From Pythium myriotylum (lineage: Eukaryota; Oomycota; Peronosporomycetes; Pythiales; Pythiaceae): a stretch of DNA of 64,000 nucleotides. The translations under genes were made by a program, and so were the position numbers. Location: positions 62,001 through 126,000 of the forward strand of contig JALJCQ010000017.1 of the NCBI GenBank assembly GCA_023091665.1, read 5' to 3'. Below are positions 9,015 to 19,579 of this stretch, one piece after another. Position 1 is the first letter of the stretch. Each line of letters opens with the position of its first letter. Below the pieces are notes generated by a model. It searched no databases. It was given only the letters and a program-made list of their open reading frames with translations, and was not told where the DNA came from.

Positions 9015-9635
9015 TCACGTGTGCCCGAAAGTCCTCTCAAAATCTTGAACCAGGACTGCCATTGCTTTCTGAACTTCGTTGTAGTTGAAATCCAAGTCGC
9101 CGGTCATTTGCTTTGAGCCAATCGTTGCCGCAAATTTGCGCACTTGGTCTGTAAACGCAGCGTTGTCTTCGTCCTGGTCAGTGCGGGGAGCCCTTGGATC
9201 AATGAAATAGTGTTCCAAGGACGTTCTTTCGATTCCATTGTCCGACCACTTCGCCACACTGTTTGGGTGAGACTCCACCAATCCCGAAACGCCTCCATCG
9301 TAGATATGGAATGTGTCGCGAGGCCGCTGCGGGGTCTCGACAATGATGGCTTCGCGCGCATGGAAGTGCCACAGAGTCGATTGTAGCCCGTTTAGTTGGC
9401 GGTGGGGTGGGTGCAGCTGGAGTGCGACGTAACGATCCTTGAGGTCATTCCACTTGTCTCGCTTCACAATCACGGTGCCGTACTCAAGCGTTCCGTCATC
9501 GTACTTGCGTGCGCCGGCGCCTACCATGTTACGGTTTATTGCAAGGTCCCCAAACGGGAAGTGTTCGATACCGGCGTCTGCAAGCATTTGGCGCCAAGCA
9601 GCTTGAGCGGTAGCAAAACGGTCGCGAACTTCCAT
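9015..9635 (-). CDS. Hypothetical protein, 206 residues (paralogue of 11511-12128)
   Basis: The ATG is at 9635 and the single exon encodes 206 residues. I do not recognise the family. It is clearly paralogous to the plus-strand gene at 11511: both start with a DRFA.AQAAWRQ.L.DAG helix, continue with VGAGAR, EYGTVI or EFGTVI, YVALQ.HPPH and WHFHAR.AI.VE, and end with LEHYFIDP.A.RT, a helical DN.AF..Q.RKFA and LV...E.TFG. The histidine-rich core (HPPH ... WHFHAR) and the conserved DTF.I.DG suggest a soluble alpha/beta domain. There is no signal peptide and no membrane segment. The two genes lie 1.9 kb apart in head-to-head (divergent) arrangement. Confidence 0.75.
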   Translation of the reverse strand: MEVRDRFATAQAAWRQMLADAGIEHFPFGDLAINRNMVGAGARKYDDGTLEYGTVIVKRDKWNDLKDRYVALQLHPPHRQLNGLQSTLWHFHAREAIIVETPQRPRDTFHIYDGGVSGLVESHPNSVAKWSDNGIERTSLEHYFIDPRAPRTDQDEDNAAFTDQVRKFAATIGSKQMTGDLDFNYNEVQKAMAVLVQDFERTFGHT

Positions 9636-11510
9636 CTTCAAAGCAGCACAGAGGGTTGGCGGATATCTTTCGTGGCGTGTGGGAGATTGGAGAATGAGCC
9701 GTGGACATCGCGTTTGAGGTTTGGACGATTTGATCCAGTTTACTCAGATACATATGATAGCGAAGGCCTATTCCCACAACCATATCATGTTGAAGATACC
9801 GCGGGACTATCTGGACCCCAAGACCGAAGTCTGGCACTATTTGTAACGTCAAGATCCAGAAAATTTGAACCGATGGGTGGCGTACCCGTCGCACCTGTGA
9901 AGCACACAGAAAAAGTGATTTGGTTGCAGTACAAATGACGAACACGCACCCTTGACTCTTCTCCATGTTTGCGCTGGCGGGGAATTCCGTCGCTCTAAAA
10001 CTGCAGGTGGGTGATGACCCATTTAGAACAACAGCCCTGCTGATGATATGACCAACAGCACCTAGCATTGAAAACAGCTAAGTGTGCCAGTTCCGCTAAT
10101 TATCCTTCTCACCCATGTACAAGCCGGTTGGAAATGTCGGGTTTGAAACTATTGAGTGATTCGCTGAAGAAGCGATTCTATTTGATCTTTATCAAAGATG
10201 ACCTCGATCAAATTCTACAGTCACTGCAAGTATTATCTTCACCAATTCAAAGCATCTCTGAGCAGATGATTCACTTGTGGATCCGATTCTGTTTGATTTT
10301 GTTCCCATGTGCAGAAAATACCATGCCTGTGCCAAATCATCTGAGTTCACAGTCCCTGCACTGGAAAGTTTTGGATACCGAAACTGTGACGATATCCATT
10401 GTGCACAACACGAGAATTGTCATGATTTGATTAGGATGTCTCTCGAAGATGGACTGATCTCTGTGTTGCACCCTCAACTTCTGCCGTCCGTTGGCCTTGC
10501 GACCGGCAGCAGTTCGAAAACTCTGAACTTGAGAACTAATATTTATAGTAAACGAATATATATAGTTATCGTTGTACTAAAATCTGTATTTTCCGATCTC
10601 CTGACACAAAATCAACCTCTGACACAAAAACACATCGAATCACTGTCGCCACCTATACACAAAATCAACCTCTGATACAAAAACACATCGAATCACTGTC
10701 GCCACCTTTTACTGTGGAAGGTGCAGCGGTCGGATTGGAGACTTCTTTGTATCGTGGACCGATCCAACGCAGTGCTCCATTGGTTGGGTGGACGCAGTTT
10801 GTTCAAGCCCAAGCGAGCATTGTTCAAGCCCAAGCGAGCATGAAAATTTCACTCAACCATTACCGGACAATCAGGCCTATGTCGAGGTTCGCTCGTTTTC
10901 TCACGCTTCTCCACCTACACCAGACGCCAAGTTGAGGTACCACGGAAGTTTAGTTGACATACAAAAATAGACATGAGCGCAAAGCTGGAAATGTCCGTGT
11001 GCACTTTGTCCACGAATCCTCGCAGAGATCGCAAACAGAAAATTGCTTGCGATGTAATCCAGAGTCATGTCGAGGTCCAAAGAACTTGTCTGAGTACGTC
11101 TAGTTTTCGTCAGGTTGTGTTCATCGTCCACCCCCGACGAAAGTACTAGTAGTGCGCTGCGACTACCAATTAGGCTGATCGGTGGATTCTTGCCTTAGAT
11201 GATTGGCACATGGATCGGAACCGTAGGTTCTACGATCAGAGAGATAGATACTAGAACTCCCCTCGTCAATTATGGTTCAGATCCACGAACCCAAATGAAG
11301 AATACTAGATTGCTCAGCGAGTCGCGCATTATGAGCCACTCCGTCAACACCACAGATCCTAGACAGACGTCGGGCCCAGATTCGACAGGAAGGAGCCAAT
11401 GCAGAGCTCGGGTCCGAATATCGAGTCGCAGTTAGTGGGACCCATCGCACTCAGGAAAATCCTTCCAGCTACTCAAGCACCTTAACCGAAATTTGTGGAA
11501 TAATTCAACA
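9636..11510. other. Divergent intergenic region between the two 206-residue paralogues
   Basis: There is no intact gene. Around 10110-10470 the plus strand shows several overlapping frames with coding-like text (CRKYHACAKSSEF, HCAQHENCHDL) broken by stops, perhaps a dead gene. A 53-nt tandem duplication lies at 10604-10707 and a 21-nt direct duplication (GTTCAAGCCCAAGCGAGCAT) at 10800-10841. Confidence 0.45.
10604..10707. repeat. 53-nt tandem duplication
   Basis: Two units begin ACACAAAATCAACCTCTGA at 10604 and 10657 and are nearly identical through CACTGTCGCCACCT. Only one or two bases differ. Confidence 0.9.
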
Positions 11511-12128
11511 ATGAATCGTCGATCGGACCGTTTTGCAAGCGCCCAAGCTGCCTGGCGCCAACTGCTCCAAGATGCTGGTGTCGAGTACTTTGAGTTTGGC
11601 GACGTTGGCAGCAACGTGCCGGCAAAATTTGTCGGTGCTGGTGCGCGGATCTTTGATGAAGGTGGAGCTAAGGAAACGGTCGAATTCGGCACAGTGATCG
11701 CGCGTCGAAGCAAAAATGACAACGGAGAGGGCCGTTACGTCGCCCTCCAGTTTCACCCTCCGCATCCAGAACTTCAGGGACCCCAACAGAAGCTTTGGCA
11801 TTTCCACGCACGCAAGGCCATCGTTGTCGAGGTTCCGCGCAACCAACGCGACACGTTTCAGATCACCGACGGATTCTTCCGTGGCTTTGTTGAGTCTGAC
11901 CCGAACAGTCATGTGAGCACGTGCTTGGAACACTACTTCATCGATCCAGCTGCCCGTCGCACCAATGGCGATGGTGACAACGCGGAATTTGCGATCCAAA
12001 TGCGCAAGTTTGCCAACGGTATCGGGCCCAACAAGCTCTCCGGTGACCTCGCATTCAACTACAAGAAGATCCATGAATCAATGTTGGTTCTGGTCGCGCA
12101 ATATGAGAACACTTTTGGCCGTGGCTGA
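11511..12128 (+). CDS. Hypothetical protein, 205 residues (paralogue of 9015-9635)
   Basis: The ATG at 11511 opens a 205-residue single-exon protein whose start matches that of its paralogue (DRFASAQAAWRQLLQDAG). The same conserved blocks follow in order: VGAGARIFDEGG, EFGTVIARR, YVALQFHPPH, WHFHARKAIVVE, DTFQITDG, LEHYFIDPAARR and a C-terminal YENTFGRG. About half the residues are identical over the whole length. The loop before LEHYFIDP is shorter here. No known catalytic motif is visible, and neither copy has a signal peptide. The function is unknown. Both copies are intact, which argues that the family is maintained. Confidence 0.75.
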   Translation: MNRRSDRFASAQAAWRQLLQDAGVEYFEFGDVGSNVPAKFVGAGARIFDEGGAKETVEFGTVIARRSKNDNGEGRYVALQFHPPHPELQGPQQKLWHFHARKAIVVEVPRNQRDTFQITDGFFRGFVESDPNSHVSTCLEHYFIDPAARRTNGDGDNAEFAIQMRKFANGIGPNKLSGDLAFNYKKIHESMLVLVAQYENTFGRG

Positions 12129-14671
12129 GTGGTGCTTTGACTGCACTGAGTGGTACAGCCGAAGTCGGCGTATTCCAAAAGAAGGTTGAGATCGAGAGCG
12201 TCGAAGGACGAAAAAGAACACACACACAAAAAATTGAAACAAGGGAGATAGCGAAAGCTACGGTAGTAACATCTCGATAACAGCCAAGCGTAACTATTGC
12301 ATTTGGACAGAGATTATGCAGTTTTTATCTGAGGGTGCGTTCTCGTACGAGTGATTGGACCCTCTTGGCGAGTTTGGATAGGCTCTATCGTAATGCCTGT
12401 CTTCGGAGGAGTTGTGGAAACAAAATGTCGACCCACTACATCCACGCTTGTGAGCATTCGCATGCAAGCTAGAGTCATTTCGGTTGTCAGGATGTTTAAT
12501 ATGCCATGCAACCAATGTCGCATCAACTCGAGGCACGTTTGGTTCTCGCGACTGAACACAACAATATTAAGCACACGCTTGTCAGGACTTGTTGCGCGGA
12601 GTGGACACAGGGCCAGAAGTCAAATCAATATCGATTCGTTCAAAGCCAAGTCGGACTTTGAACGGGACTCGCTGTACTGTATCCACACGTCAGTCTTCAT
12701 GCAGCTGTGGGATGGATATTTTCTCTAGTTTCGGTTGACGATGGTGATGGGCAAACGAATACACTGGACCGATTCTGAACGGGAACGGCTGTCGCATGTG
12801 ATCCCTGTCTGTCCAGTGAACCTATATCACACGATCATGTTTTATAAACAAATATCACGGATTATTCTACACGATCCCGAGTGCCGGGTTGTCTGGTCGA
12901 AGCCACACTGCTTGCGCGGGTACGGGCAGAAATCTTATTGGACACTTGGTCTATCGCTGAGTGTCTGAGCTTGCCATTCCTTTCCTTACCCGCGACGCCT
13001 CAAGCGTCAACACTTACAGTCCCACATAGTTGCAGCAGTGTCAATTTTGAGATCCCGAACACGCCCTGGCTGATGAAGACCAAGAAGAACCTCTTTGCGC
13101 TGTGTTGATGATGAAAATGCCCGAGCGGATATTTCACCGCACGTGAGGATAAGCATGGGATATCGGCTGGTACCTTTCCTCACCTCGTGCGCACCGTACA
13201 GAGAAGTCGACATTCGTCGAGCCGAGCGAGGTTTCTCGTAGGATGTGTGGATGGGCTTTCGAGAAGGGGCTCAACGAGCCACCGACCCAGGAATGCCTTG
13301 GCATCCCTTGGTCACGTGCGGTGCGACCGAATACTAACATAAGTTGGTACACTCATAGAACCAACCATCGACTTAAACGTCCCGAATGGTACGTACTTAG
13401 TTTTCTAGAAAGTCCCGCACGCGTGGTAGACGATACTAACACTCATACAAACGAGCTTCGTGGCGCCATCGTTTCTTTGACTGTCGAACGAGGAAATGAA
13501 TCCCTGGTAGGATCGTCCTCTGGACTTCTGGCTGATCATCACGCATTACCCGATCTTGGAGGGTGCGAATCATAGTACACGCCCGTGATATAGTTTTCGG
13601 AACGCGTGTGTCAGTTTGCACGTACCCATTAGTGGAATCTCTGGGTGGAGATAGGGATCGCGAGGACAGAACTAGGCTGAATCATCCAAGGTCATGCTAA
13701 ACTTCGAAAAATGACGCTGAATAGGCCGCTTGCTTGGCTAATACGCGAGCCGATTGTTTCAACGAGCTAACGAGTTGGGTCTAACATCAAGATTGCCTCT
13801 CGCATAATAGGGCCGTGGAGCAAGATTCTGTTCCACGTGGCGTAGCAGAAATCGTGTCCCGAAAAAAACTCATCAAACACCAGAGAATCAACGCACGTCG
13901 ATAAATCTCCTGGAGTCAAGGACAGAGGTTCTTGCTGCTACGTGCATTGTGAATGCCGAGTTTGTCGTTGAAGAGAATCAATTCGACGGATTGAAGAAAC
14001 AACACCTGGATGATGCTTATCCGCCGTCTATTGATCTCGGTCGTTGGGACAATTCGCCGGGGCTTTGGCCTGCAACACAGAAAAGAACTCAGTCCCTCTC
14101 GAACGATTCGGTAGATATACATCAATCCATGATTGCCTCTTTTGGCTTCCGCCGGCTCTTTCCAAGGAGACAACGCCCGACTAGATGAAGAATTAGAGTG
14201 GATGGCTTGATTGGTCGAAATCTTCGACCAGACAGGGCGTTTGACGTCGCACGTGCAACATCTGACAGCCACGTACGGTATCTTTCGATCCGTACCCTGT
14301 CTCTGGAGCTCGCGGCCACCTGATCTCATCCAGGCGTACCCTTCTCCGGCTGAGTGCGGACCCTCCAAGTCGATCTGGCGTCAGCGAAAGAACGATCGGG
14401 TCCAACTCATTGAACCCTATTCTCTTCTCGGTCACTCACAATCGGACCGAAACGATGGAAGTTGTGATTGCTAAGTGGACTTTCCCGATCTATCGAACGA
14501 TGTACGACAGTGCCGACTTCAACGTCGTCAGTGCCCCCCGGAGGCACCGTGTGGCGGTAATCGGATCCAAGCTGACTCGTTTTGGCGACCGCATTGTGCA
14601 TTCCGCGCTCGACCCCACAAACCCCCACCCTCCCCGTAACGCTCCAAACCATCTCCAAGTCTCAGTTCATT
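12129..14671. other. Intergenic, no supported gene
   Basis: Several frames of 60-130 codons on both strands overlap each other and none shows a domain, paralogue or promoter. The last 100 nt carry GTGCATTCCGCGCTCGACC (about 14595), a possible initiator for the gene at 14672. Confidence 0.4.
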
Positions 14672-15109
14672 ATGGAGCCACAAACACCGCAACAGACCCC
14701 GAAGCCAGTTGTATACGTCGACTCGGAGTTGGCAACTCAGAGTGGGACGCGCAACGCGCTGCTCTGTCGGTATCAAAGCAAAGTCTGCAATAACCTGCGA
14801 TGCGAAAAGCGCGGCGGTGGGCTCCACCGCTACTGCGCCTTCCACCGGGAGCGCGCCATTATCATCCAACGGCGCGTGGACCAGCGAATCCGCATGCGCC
14901 GCCAAAGCGGCCAAGGATCTCCACCAAGGAATCGCGACAGGGAAGCTATCTCGACCGACGAGGACGAGGCTTCCCATATCTACCAGTTGGAACCACTTGA
15001 TCCAAACGCGTACGATGGTGACATCGACTTCACCTCGCTCAGCGCTACGCTTTCCGAAGACGATCTTCGCGTGCTCATCGAATTGTTGGACGAAGGCAAC
15101 TCTCCTTGA
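14672..15109 (+). CDS. Small Cys/His-rich protein, 145 residues
   Basis: Residues about 30-65 hold the motif LCRYQSKVCNNLRC followed by KRGGGLHRYCAFHRER. The spacing is C-x6-C-x4-C-x8-H-x2-C-x2-H, very likely a zinc-binding unit, followed by a basic helix (QRRVDQRIRMRR). The C-terminal half is acidic and ends with SEDDLRVLIELLDE. I recall many oomycete proteins with this LCR...LH..C..HR domain, but their biochemical role is not known to me. DNA or RNA binding would fit the zinc motif plus basic helix. An ATG at 14582 is also in frame; 14672 is preferred because the paralogue at 17821 starts at the matching position. A 19-nt poly-C tract follows the stop. Confidence 0.8.
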   Translation: MEPQTPQQTPKPVVYVDSELATQSGTRNALLCRYQSKVCNNLRCEKRGGGLHRYCAFHRERAIIIQRRVDQRIRMRRQSGQGSPPRNRDREAISTDEDEASHIYQLEPLDPNAYDGDIDFTSLSATLSEDDLRVLIELLDEGNSP

Positions 15110-16089
15110 GTCCAATCAACCTTCCCTCCCCCCCCCCCCCCCCCCACCGCTTTTTTTCTGGATAGTTCAGCGAACGATCCAAGGCACCAATTTTGGCATA
15201 ACGTAGGAATTTCCACCCCCTAATATCACCGCATACGTTTCATACACTGGCAGCGCGGCGCCGCTGGGAGCATCGAGCCGCCGAACAGCGGACGTTCCGA
15301 GAAGCCGGAGAGAAAGAATCTGAATCAGGTGCCGAGGTCCTGCACGATGTGACGGAACTATTGCGTGCTTGTCCTCTGAACCCATAAACTATCGGCCACG
15401 CTGACGCTCGGTCTCCCTCCAGCTGCCACACGTGAGGAGACCGCCGAGTCTCACCCATGGCTCGAGCCCGTGATTGGGTCCTCTCATTTCTAGTATATCA
15501 GTCGACCTTACTTGAGTCAACACGATAGACCTTGAAACCGAGGTAAAGTCGGCCCGGAGCTCTTCGTCATGTCGTTTTTGTAGAGGCCTTGCCGATCATG
15601 TCGCACCGAGCTCATGTCCACTGCAGCTGTGTGTTCAGCTGCAAAATACTTTAGCCCCGTCTCTTGACACAGCCTGGACCGGACCGCTTCGTTAGGTCCG
15701 CATGGAAGAGCTCTAGGTTCGCATTATTTCGCGGAGAGAGAAGATCGCCAGCCAAGAAATTTTTCTCTTTGGATTTGCTTTGCGAGGTTTCCCTCGAAGG
15801 GATCTTCGGTCTCACTTTTCTCTCGATGTCATTTTTCTTCCACAACACTCATTGAGGTCTCGTTCGCGACCTGTTGTGCTGTGGTTTGCTTGGGCGAGTG
15901 GGAGTCGCAGGTAATAATACCACGAGTGGGTGGCAAAGCGATGGTCAAAACCACAGTATCCGCGTCCAGCCGAACACAGTTTGACTGTCGTGGAGTGACG
16001 TGATAAGTGTTTTCACGTTTCGAAGTGAAGTCTATTAAGATCAACTGTGTGATTCCTAATAGCTACATGCAGTACGTGCAAGACCTACG
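15110..16089. other. Intergenic with poly-C tract
   Basis: A run of about 19 cytosines sits at 15127-15145. Similar tracts follow the LINE tail at 31749 and occur near 26884. The rest has only short frames without recognisable content. Confidence 0.45.
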
Positions 16090-16585
16090 GTTGCTCAACG
16101 CGATGGGGAGGAAGGCCACCACGGAAGTAGATCGTTCGAGAGCAGACCGGGAAGGTCGGAGTGGCCGTCCCGCGAGGTTGGGTGGAGAACTTGAGCGCTG
16201 GCTTGAGAGTCCCATCCCAAGTTGACCATGGCGTCGGCCATCTTGTTGTGCGTTCGATAATGGTGGATCCAGCTGTCGATTCCGAGTGCATCTGCTAGCG
16301 GCCTGCTGGTGAAGGGCAAGAAGGGTCCTGTTGCGCGGTGGCCGATTGTCTCGAAGTTGGCGAAGAATCAGAGCGCTATCCGCGATGACGACAAGCGAGG
16401 GTAGTTGTAATGCTGTGGCTCCCTGAAGTCCAGTGAGCAGGCCTCGGTATTCCGCTTGATTAGTAGTCGTCTTGGTCGAAGCGTAGCTGATCGCAGCGCT
16501 CCATAGGATCGTCGGGGACCCAGAGGATATCTCGGCGCGAACGAGGACGGCACCCGATCCCCCAGGCCCTGGGTTCGGACGTGAT
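16090..16585 (-). pseudogene. LINE RNase H domain relic
   Basis: Read from 16585 downwards the minus strand gives PGPGGSGAVLVRAE, ILWSAAISYAS, NQAEYRGLLTGLQ and SALILRQLRDNRPP, then after a one-base shift HHYRTHNKMADAM. This is the RNase H signature found at the 3' end of many LINEs (GNPGPGGSG ... AEYxGLxxGL ... D-S-x-L ... HNxxAD). Only this tail is present, with no reverse transcriptase upstream, so it is a 5'-truncated, decayed copy. Confidence 0.7.
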
Positions 16586-16929
16586 AGTGTGGGTGACTCG
16601 ATCGAGCTGTTTACTCTGCTCCAAGCCTAATTTTTAACAGAGCCAGCTATGCAGTTTCGCCCCTGATAGGCGGTAGACCCTCATCTGCATAATATATAGG
16701 TACTCGCAGATTGGACCGAGTCCTCATCCGAGTGTACTTCTCACCAGCGCAAGAGTGAAACCGTCCTCATGTATCTCTCTGGTCTGGGTTATACGTTCGT
16801 TCTCATTCTCATTATATTGTTCTTCGACTTCACCGTCTTTCTGCCGGGCTGTAGAATGGATACGTGTTGATCATTAGTATTGACGAGGGCCTAATGATGA
16901 TTGAAAGTTGGTGCGAACAACTTAAGTGA

Positions 16930-17340
16930 AACATGCAGGTTGGCGTCGGCGGAACTGAGACCATATTCTCAGCGGAGGCATTCCACTGGAGACAGTCACC
17001 ACGAAGTAGGGAAGGAAAATTCGCTCTAGTCTGGGTTGCCGTACGGGTGGAATGTCTGGAGGCTACATGTGAAGTCTATCGCAACATTGGCTTCAAAGTC
17101 GGCCATCTTGTTCAAGTTGCCCCTCGCATCCTTGACAAAGGCCGAGCAGAGGAGTAGAGCTGTCGGGGAAGCTCATTTGGGGGGGGCGGTACTCAGACAC
17201 CTGGGGGCGGATAAGTTCGTTGTCGCCAACAACTGTCAAGGGGAACCCATCCAAGTATACTTGTTGAAGTCCCCTCGGGTGCCTGGATATATACGGACGA
17301 GTGTGATAGGGACCCCGGGCTGCACCAGAGAGTAAAAATA
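16930..17340 (-). pseudogene. LINE RNase H domain relic (second copy)
   Basis: The minus strand encodes VYLDGFPLTVVGDNELI, SEYRPPQ and NKMADFEANVAI followed by LQTFHP, separated by a frameshift. These match the RNase H tail at 31160-31770 (LQTFHPSDRPEW there). The start of the domain is missing. A G8 run lies at about 17180. Confidence 0.65.
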
Positions 17341-17389
17341 CACCTAGAGACTTCAGAAACCCAGTCTCCTATCTCATTTTTTTTATCTG

Positions 17390-17821
17390 CTACGGTGGAC
17401 CATGAACATCACTTAAAGGTTGAGCTAGCCACACCATGATCACCTGGATATCTTCCTCTGATAGCTCGGGATAGAGCGGTGGGCAGTGTTCATCAGCATC
17501 GATAAGTTCCAGGTCCAGCAGCCCATCGTTGGTCTCAAGCTGGGTAGTGGTGATTTGGCTGGGCCCGAAAACCGCCTTGCCTTGCTCCAAAGCAGCGTCG
17601 AGTCGACATTTGCGGAGCATACGTTGGTAGCGATCAAATCGCCTCTGATTAATGTTGGCGCGTTCTCGATGGAAAGCACAGAAGCGATGAAGCCCACCGC
17701 CGCGCTTCTTGCAACGACGATTTTCGCACCTCCGGCGTCCGTAGCGACAAAGGTATGAGTTGCGCATCTCGGAATAGTCAGCCGGATGAGATGTGTGGGT
17801 TGAGTCTCCCTTGTCAATCAT
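17390..17821 (-). CDS. Small Cys/His-rich protein, 143 residues (paralogue of 14672-15109)
   Basis: The ATG is at 17821. The core LCRYGRRRCENRRC plus KRGGGLHRFCAFHRER repeats the C-x6-C-x4-C-x8-H-x2-C-x2-H spacing of the gene at 14672. A basic segment (QRRFDRYQRMLRKC) and an acidic tail ending in LSEEDIQVIMVWLAQ follow, equivalent to SEDDLRVLIELL in the paralogue. The two genes are inverted relative to each other with RNase H relics between them, so duplication and LINE insertion both shaped this block. It is probably a nuclear zinc-binding protein by analogy of the motif, but there is no direct evidence. Confidence 0.8.
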   Translation of the reverse strand: MIDKGDSTHTSHPADYSEMRNSYLCRYGRRRCENRRCKKRGGGLHRFCAFHRERANINQRRFDRYQRMLRKCRLDAALEQGKAVFGPSQITTTQLETNDGLLDLELIDADEHCPPLYPELSEEDIQVIMVWLAQPLSDVHGPP

Positions 17822-18649
17822 TATCAACGATGCTTCAGGAGGAATTTGTGTTGCTTCTAGACATGTCAAAATGTCAAGTGACCAGCACACCCAATGGTGA
17901 TCACTCCGTGCGATACGTCAACTACTTGAAGACAAGAATTTCATTCTCGTAGCTAATAATCCCAAACCGATTGATGTTGATTTAGTTCTTCATCGTTTGC
18001 TCAGTTTTTTTTTCATGCAAAGGTTTTCCCATGAGCTTCGACACACGAAGGTTTCCGAACATGACCAAGTCGTTCTAAAAACCTTTCCAATATCTCAGCA
18101 AGTGGGTCACTTGGGACGCATGCAAATGTCCAGGATACTAGTGAGAGTACTCATTTAGTTGTTTTATTAAAGTAGTACTACTACTATCTGTCTTGATTCT
18201 TTCGACTCTGCCCTTCACATCGACAGTGTGAACACGTTTCTTTTACGAACTGACGGCAACAGCCGAGTTTGCTGCAGTAGATGATGTCAAAATCATGTTT
18301 CTAGGATCCTTTCGAAGTGTTCAGAAAGCGCAATATGATAACAAAACCACGTCAAGGATACTGGGATACGTCAAGACGAGCCATCATCTTCATTAGATGT
18401 TCTGTATTCCACGAATTACGAATACCACTTTGTCACTGGTGCACGACTAAGATTTGTCAAGATGCTCACCGTGAGCGTATTCAGACTCGTCAGAAAGCTC
18501 ATTCGATCGCCTCTATTCTCTCCCTTAATTGGGAAGGCAACCTGGTGGTACTAGTACCTGGTCTAGAGACCCCATCGCTCACTCTACAATTTACTTGATT
18601 CTGCAACGCAAAGCGACTCGACAGCTCAACAAACCAGCTCTTCTCCGCC
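17822..18649. other. Intergenic, 5' flanks of divergent genes
   Basis: No gene is supported. Low-complexity T runs and short direct repeats of GTAGTACTACTACT type occur at 18171-18186. The last 75 nt hold the promoter described below. Confidence 0.4.
18578..18592 (+). promoter_or_regulatory. Initiator/FPR-like core promoter of coiled-coil protein 1
   Basis: CTCACTCTACAATTT lies 58 nt upstream of the ATG at 18650. It matches the oomycete initiator (TCAYTYY) followed by the CAATTT-type FPR half. Confidence 0.6.
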
Positions 18650-19579
18650 ATGAGCACCGAAGAACCAGTTTTTGACGTTTCCGTCAATGTGAGCTACGAA
18701 CCGGACGTCCTCATGAACGAAGTTATGACACTTCAGGTGCCATTGTTCACTATCGACACCAGCTACCTTTCCGAGAAGATTGATGAACTCAGCAAGCTCG
18801 ATAACATTCACCAGTTTTGTTCCGACGCGTTTGATTTAGTTGACACACTTCTTGCGAACAATGTCGGTCAGAGCAAGTCACTCGAAGATGAATTGGCTCG
18901 TGAGAAGGATCAACTCCGAGTGGCCGCCGATGAGTATGCACGTGCCACAGCAGAGCTAGCGTTTGAGATGGAAGAGAAAATCGCATGCGAGGCAGAACTT
19001 GAAGGCCTTCGATCCAGGGTGTCGGAATACCAAGACGCAATCAAGCGTGACTTCGAAGAGATGGAGAATCAACGGCGCGTGATCGAGCATGAGCAACAGC
19101 GCCGACGTAATGCGGAGGAAGATGTCACTCCATTCCACGGTATTTTCAACGCCATTATTAGTGGTGATGCGATGCGAGCGATTCCGTTCTACTCGCAGAT
19201 CGATGGGCTTATATCAATTGCAGAGAATGATCTTGAGGTTGCACAAGATCGCCTTCGACGCACGCAGGAAGATTCATACCGACTGGAAAATGAAATGGGA
19301 CAGGCCCTTCAACGTGTCTTCGAGTCTCAGGGTAAGATCTCTAAGCTTGAAGAAGAAGTGAATCAAACCAAAGACAAGATTGAAGAATCGGATCGTAAGA
19401 CTAAGGCACTTGGCCACGACCTCACGCAGCTCCAGAATGTGCGAGTCCAGATCAAACTCCTCCACGAGAAGTGTACTCTCATTAAGGAAGAGGTTGAGAT
19501 GGCGGAAGAGATTGATGATTCACTCTTGATCGGCGAGTATGTTAACGACTTTCGCCAGCTTCTCCTGCCAGTCCCGTAA
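18650..19579 (+). CDS. Coiled-coil protein with central hydrophobic segment (paralogue 1)
   Basis: The protein has 309 residues, no signal peptide and ATG at 18650. Residues about 45-170 form long acidic/basic heptad helices (ELAREKDQLRVAADEYARAT...). A non-heptad, hydrophobic segment follows (FHGIFNAIISGDAMRAIPF, about 175-200), and then a second long coiled coil (EDSYRLENEMGQALQRV...) to a conserved tail LNDFRQLLLP-like (here VNDFRQLLLPVP). The gene at 48799 has the same plan with the near-identical block NAIISGDA.RAIPFYSQID. Long helices flanking a short apolar hairpin are typical of helical pore-forming proteins of the ClyA/xenorhabdolysin type, but also of cytoskeletal or SMC-like proteins. 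The block I rely on is conserved between the copies, yet sequence alone does not decide. Confidence 0.75.
   Translation: MSTEEPVFDVSVNVSYEPDVLMNEVMTLQVPLFTIDTSYLSEKIDELSKLDNIHQFCSDAFDLVDTLLANNVGQSKSLEDELAREKDQLRVAADEYARATAELAFEMEEKIACEAELEGLRSRVSEYQDAIKRDFEEMENQRRVIEHEQQRRRNAEEDVTPFHGIFNAIISGDAMRAIPFYSQIDGLISIAENDLEVAQDRLRRTQEDSYRLENEMGQALQRVFESQGKISKLEEEVNQTKDKIEESDRKTKALGHDLTQLQNVRVQIKLLHEKCTLIKEEVEMAEEIDDSLLIGEYVNDFRQLLLPVP

Noticed and set aside
10068..10675. Possible gene on the plus strand with CRKYHACAKSSEF
   Set aside because: Two overlapping frames share the same DNA, stops interrupt the better one, and there is no paralogue or start. Kept only as a remark.
10600..10710. CRISPR-like repeat
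   Set aside because: Only two units in direct tandem without spacers, in a eukaryotic context.
13934..14793. Frames of 80-150 codons on both strands before the Cys/His protein
   Set aside because: They overlap each other on both strands, and none has a motif, a promoter element or a paralogue in the window.
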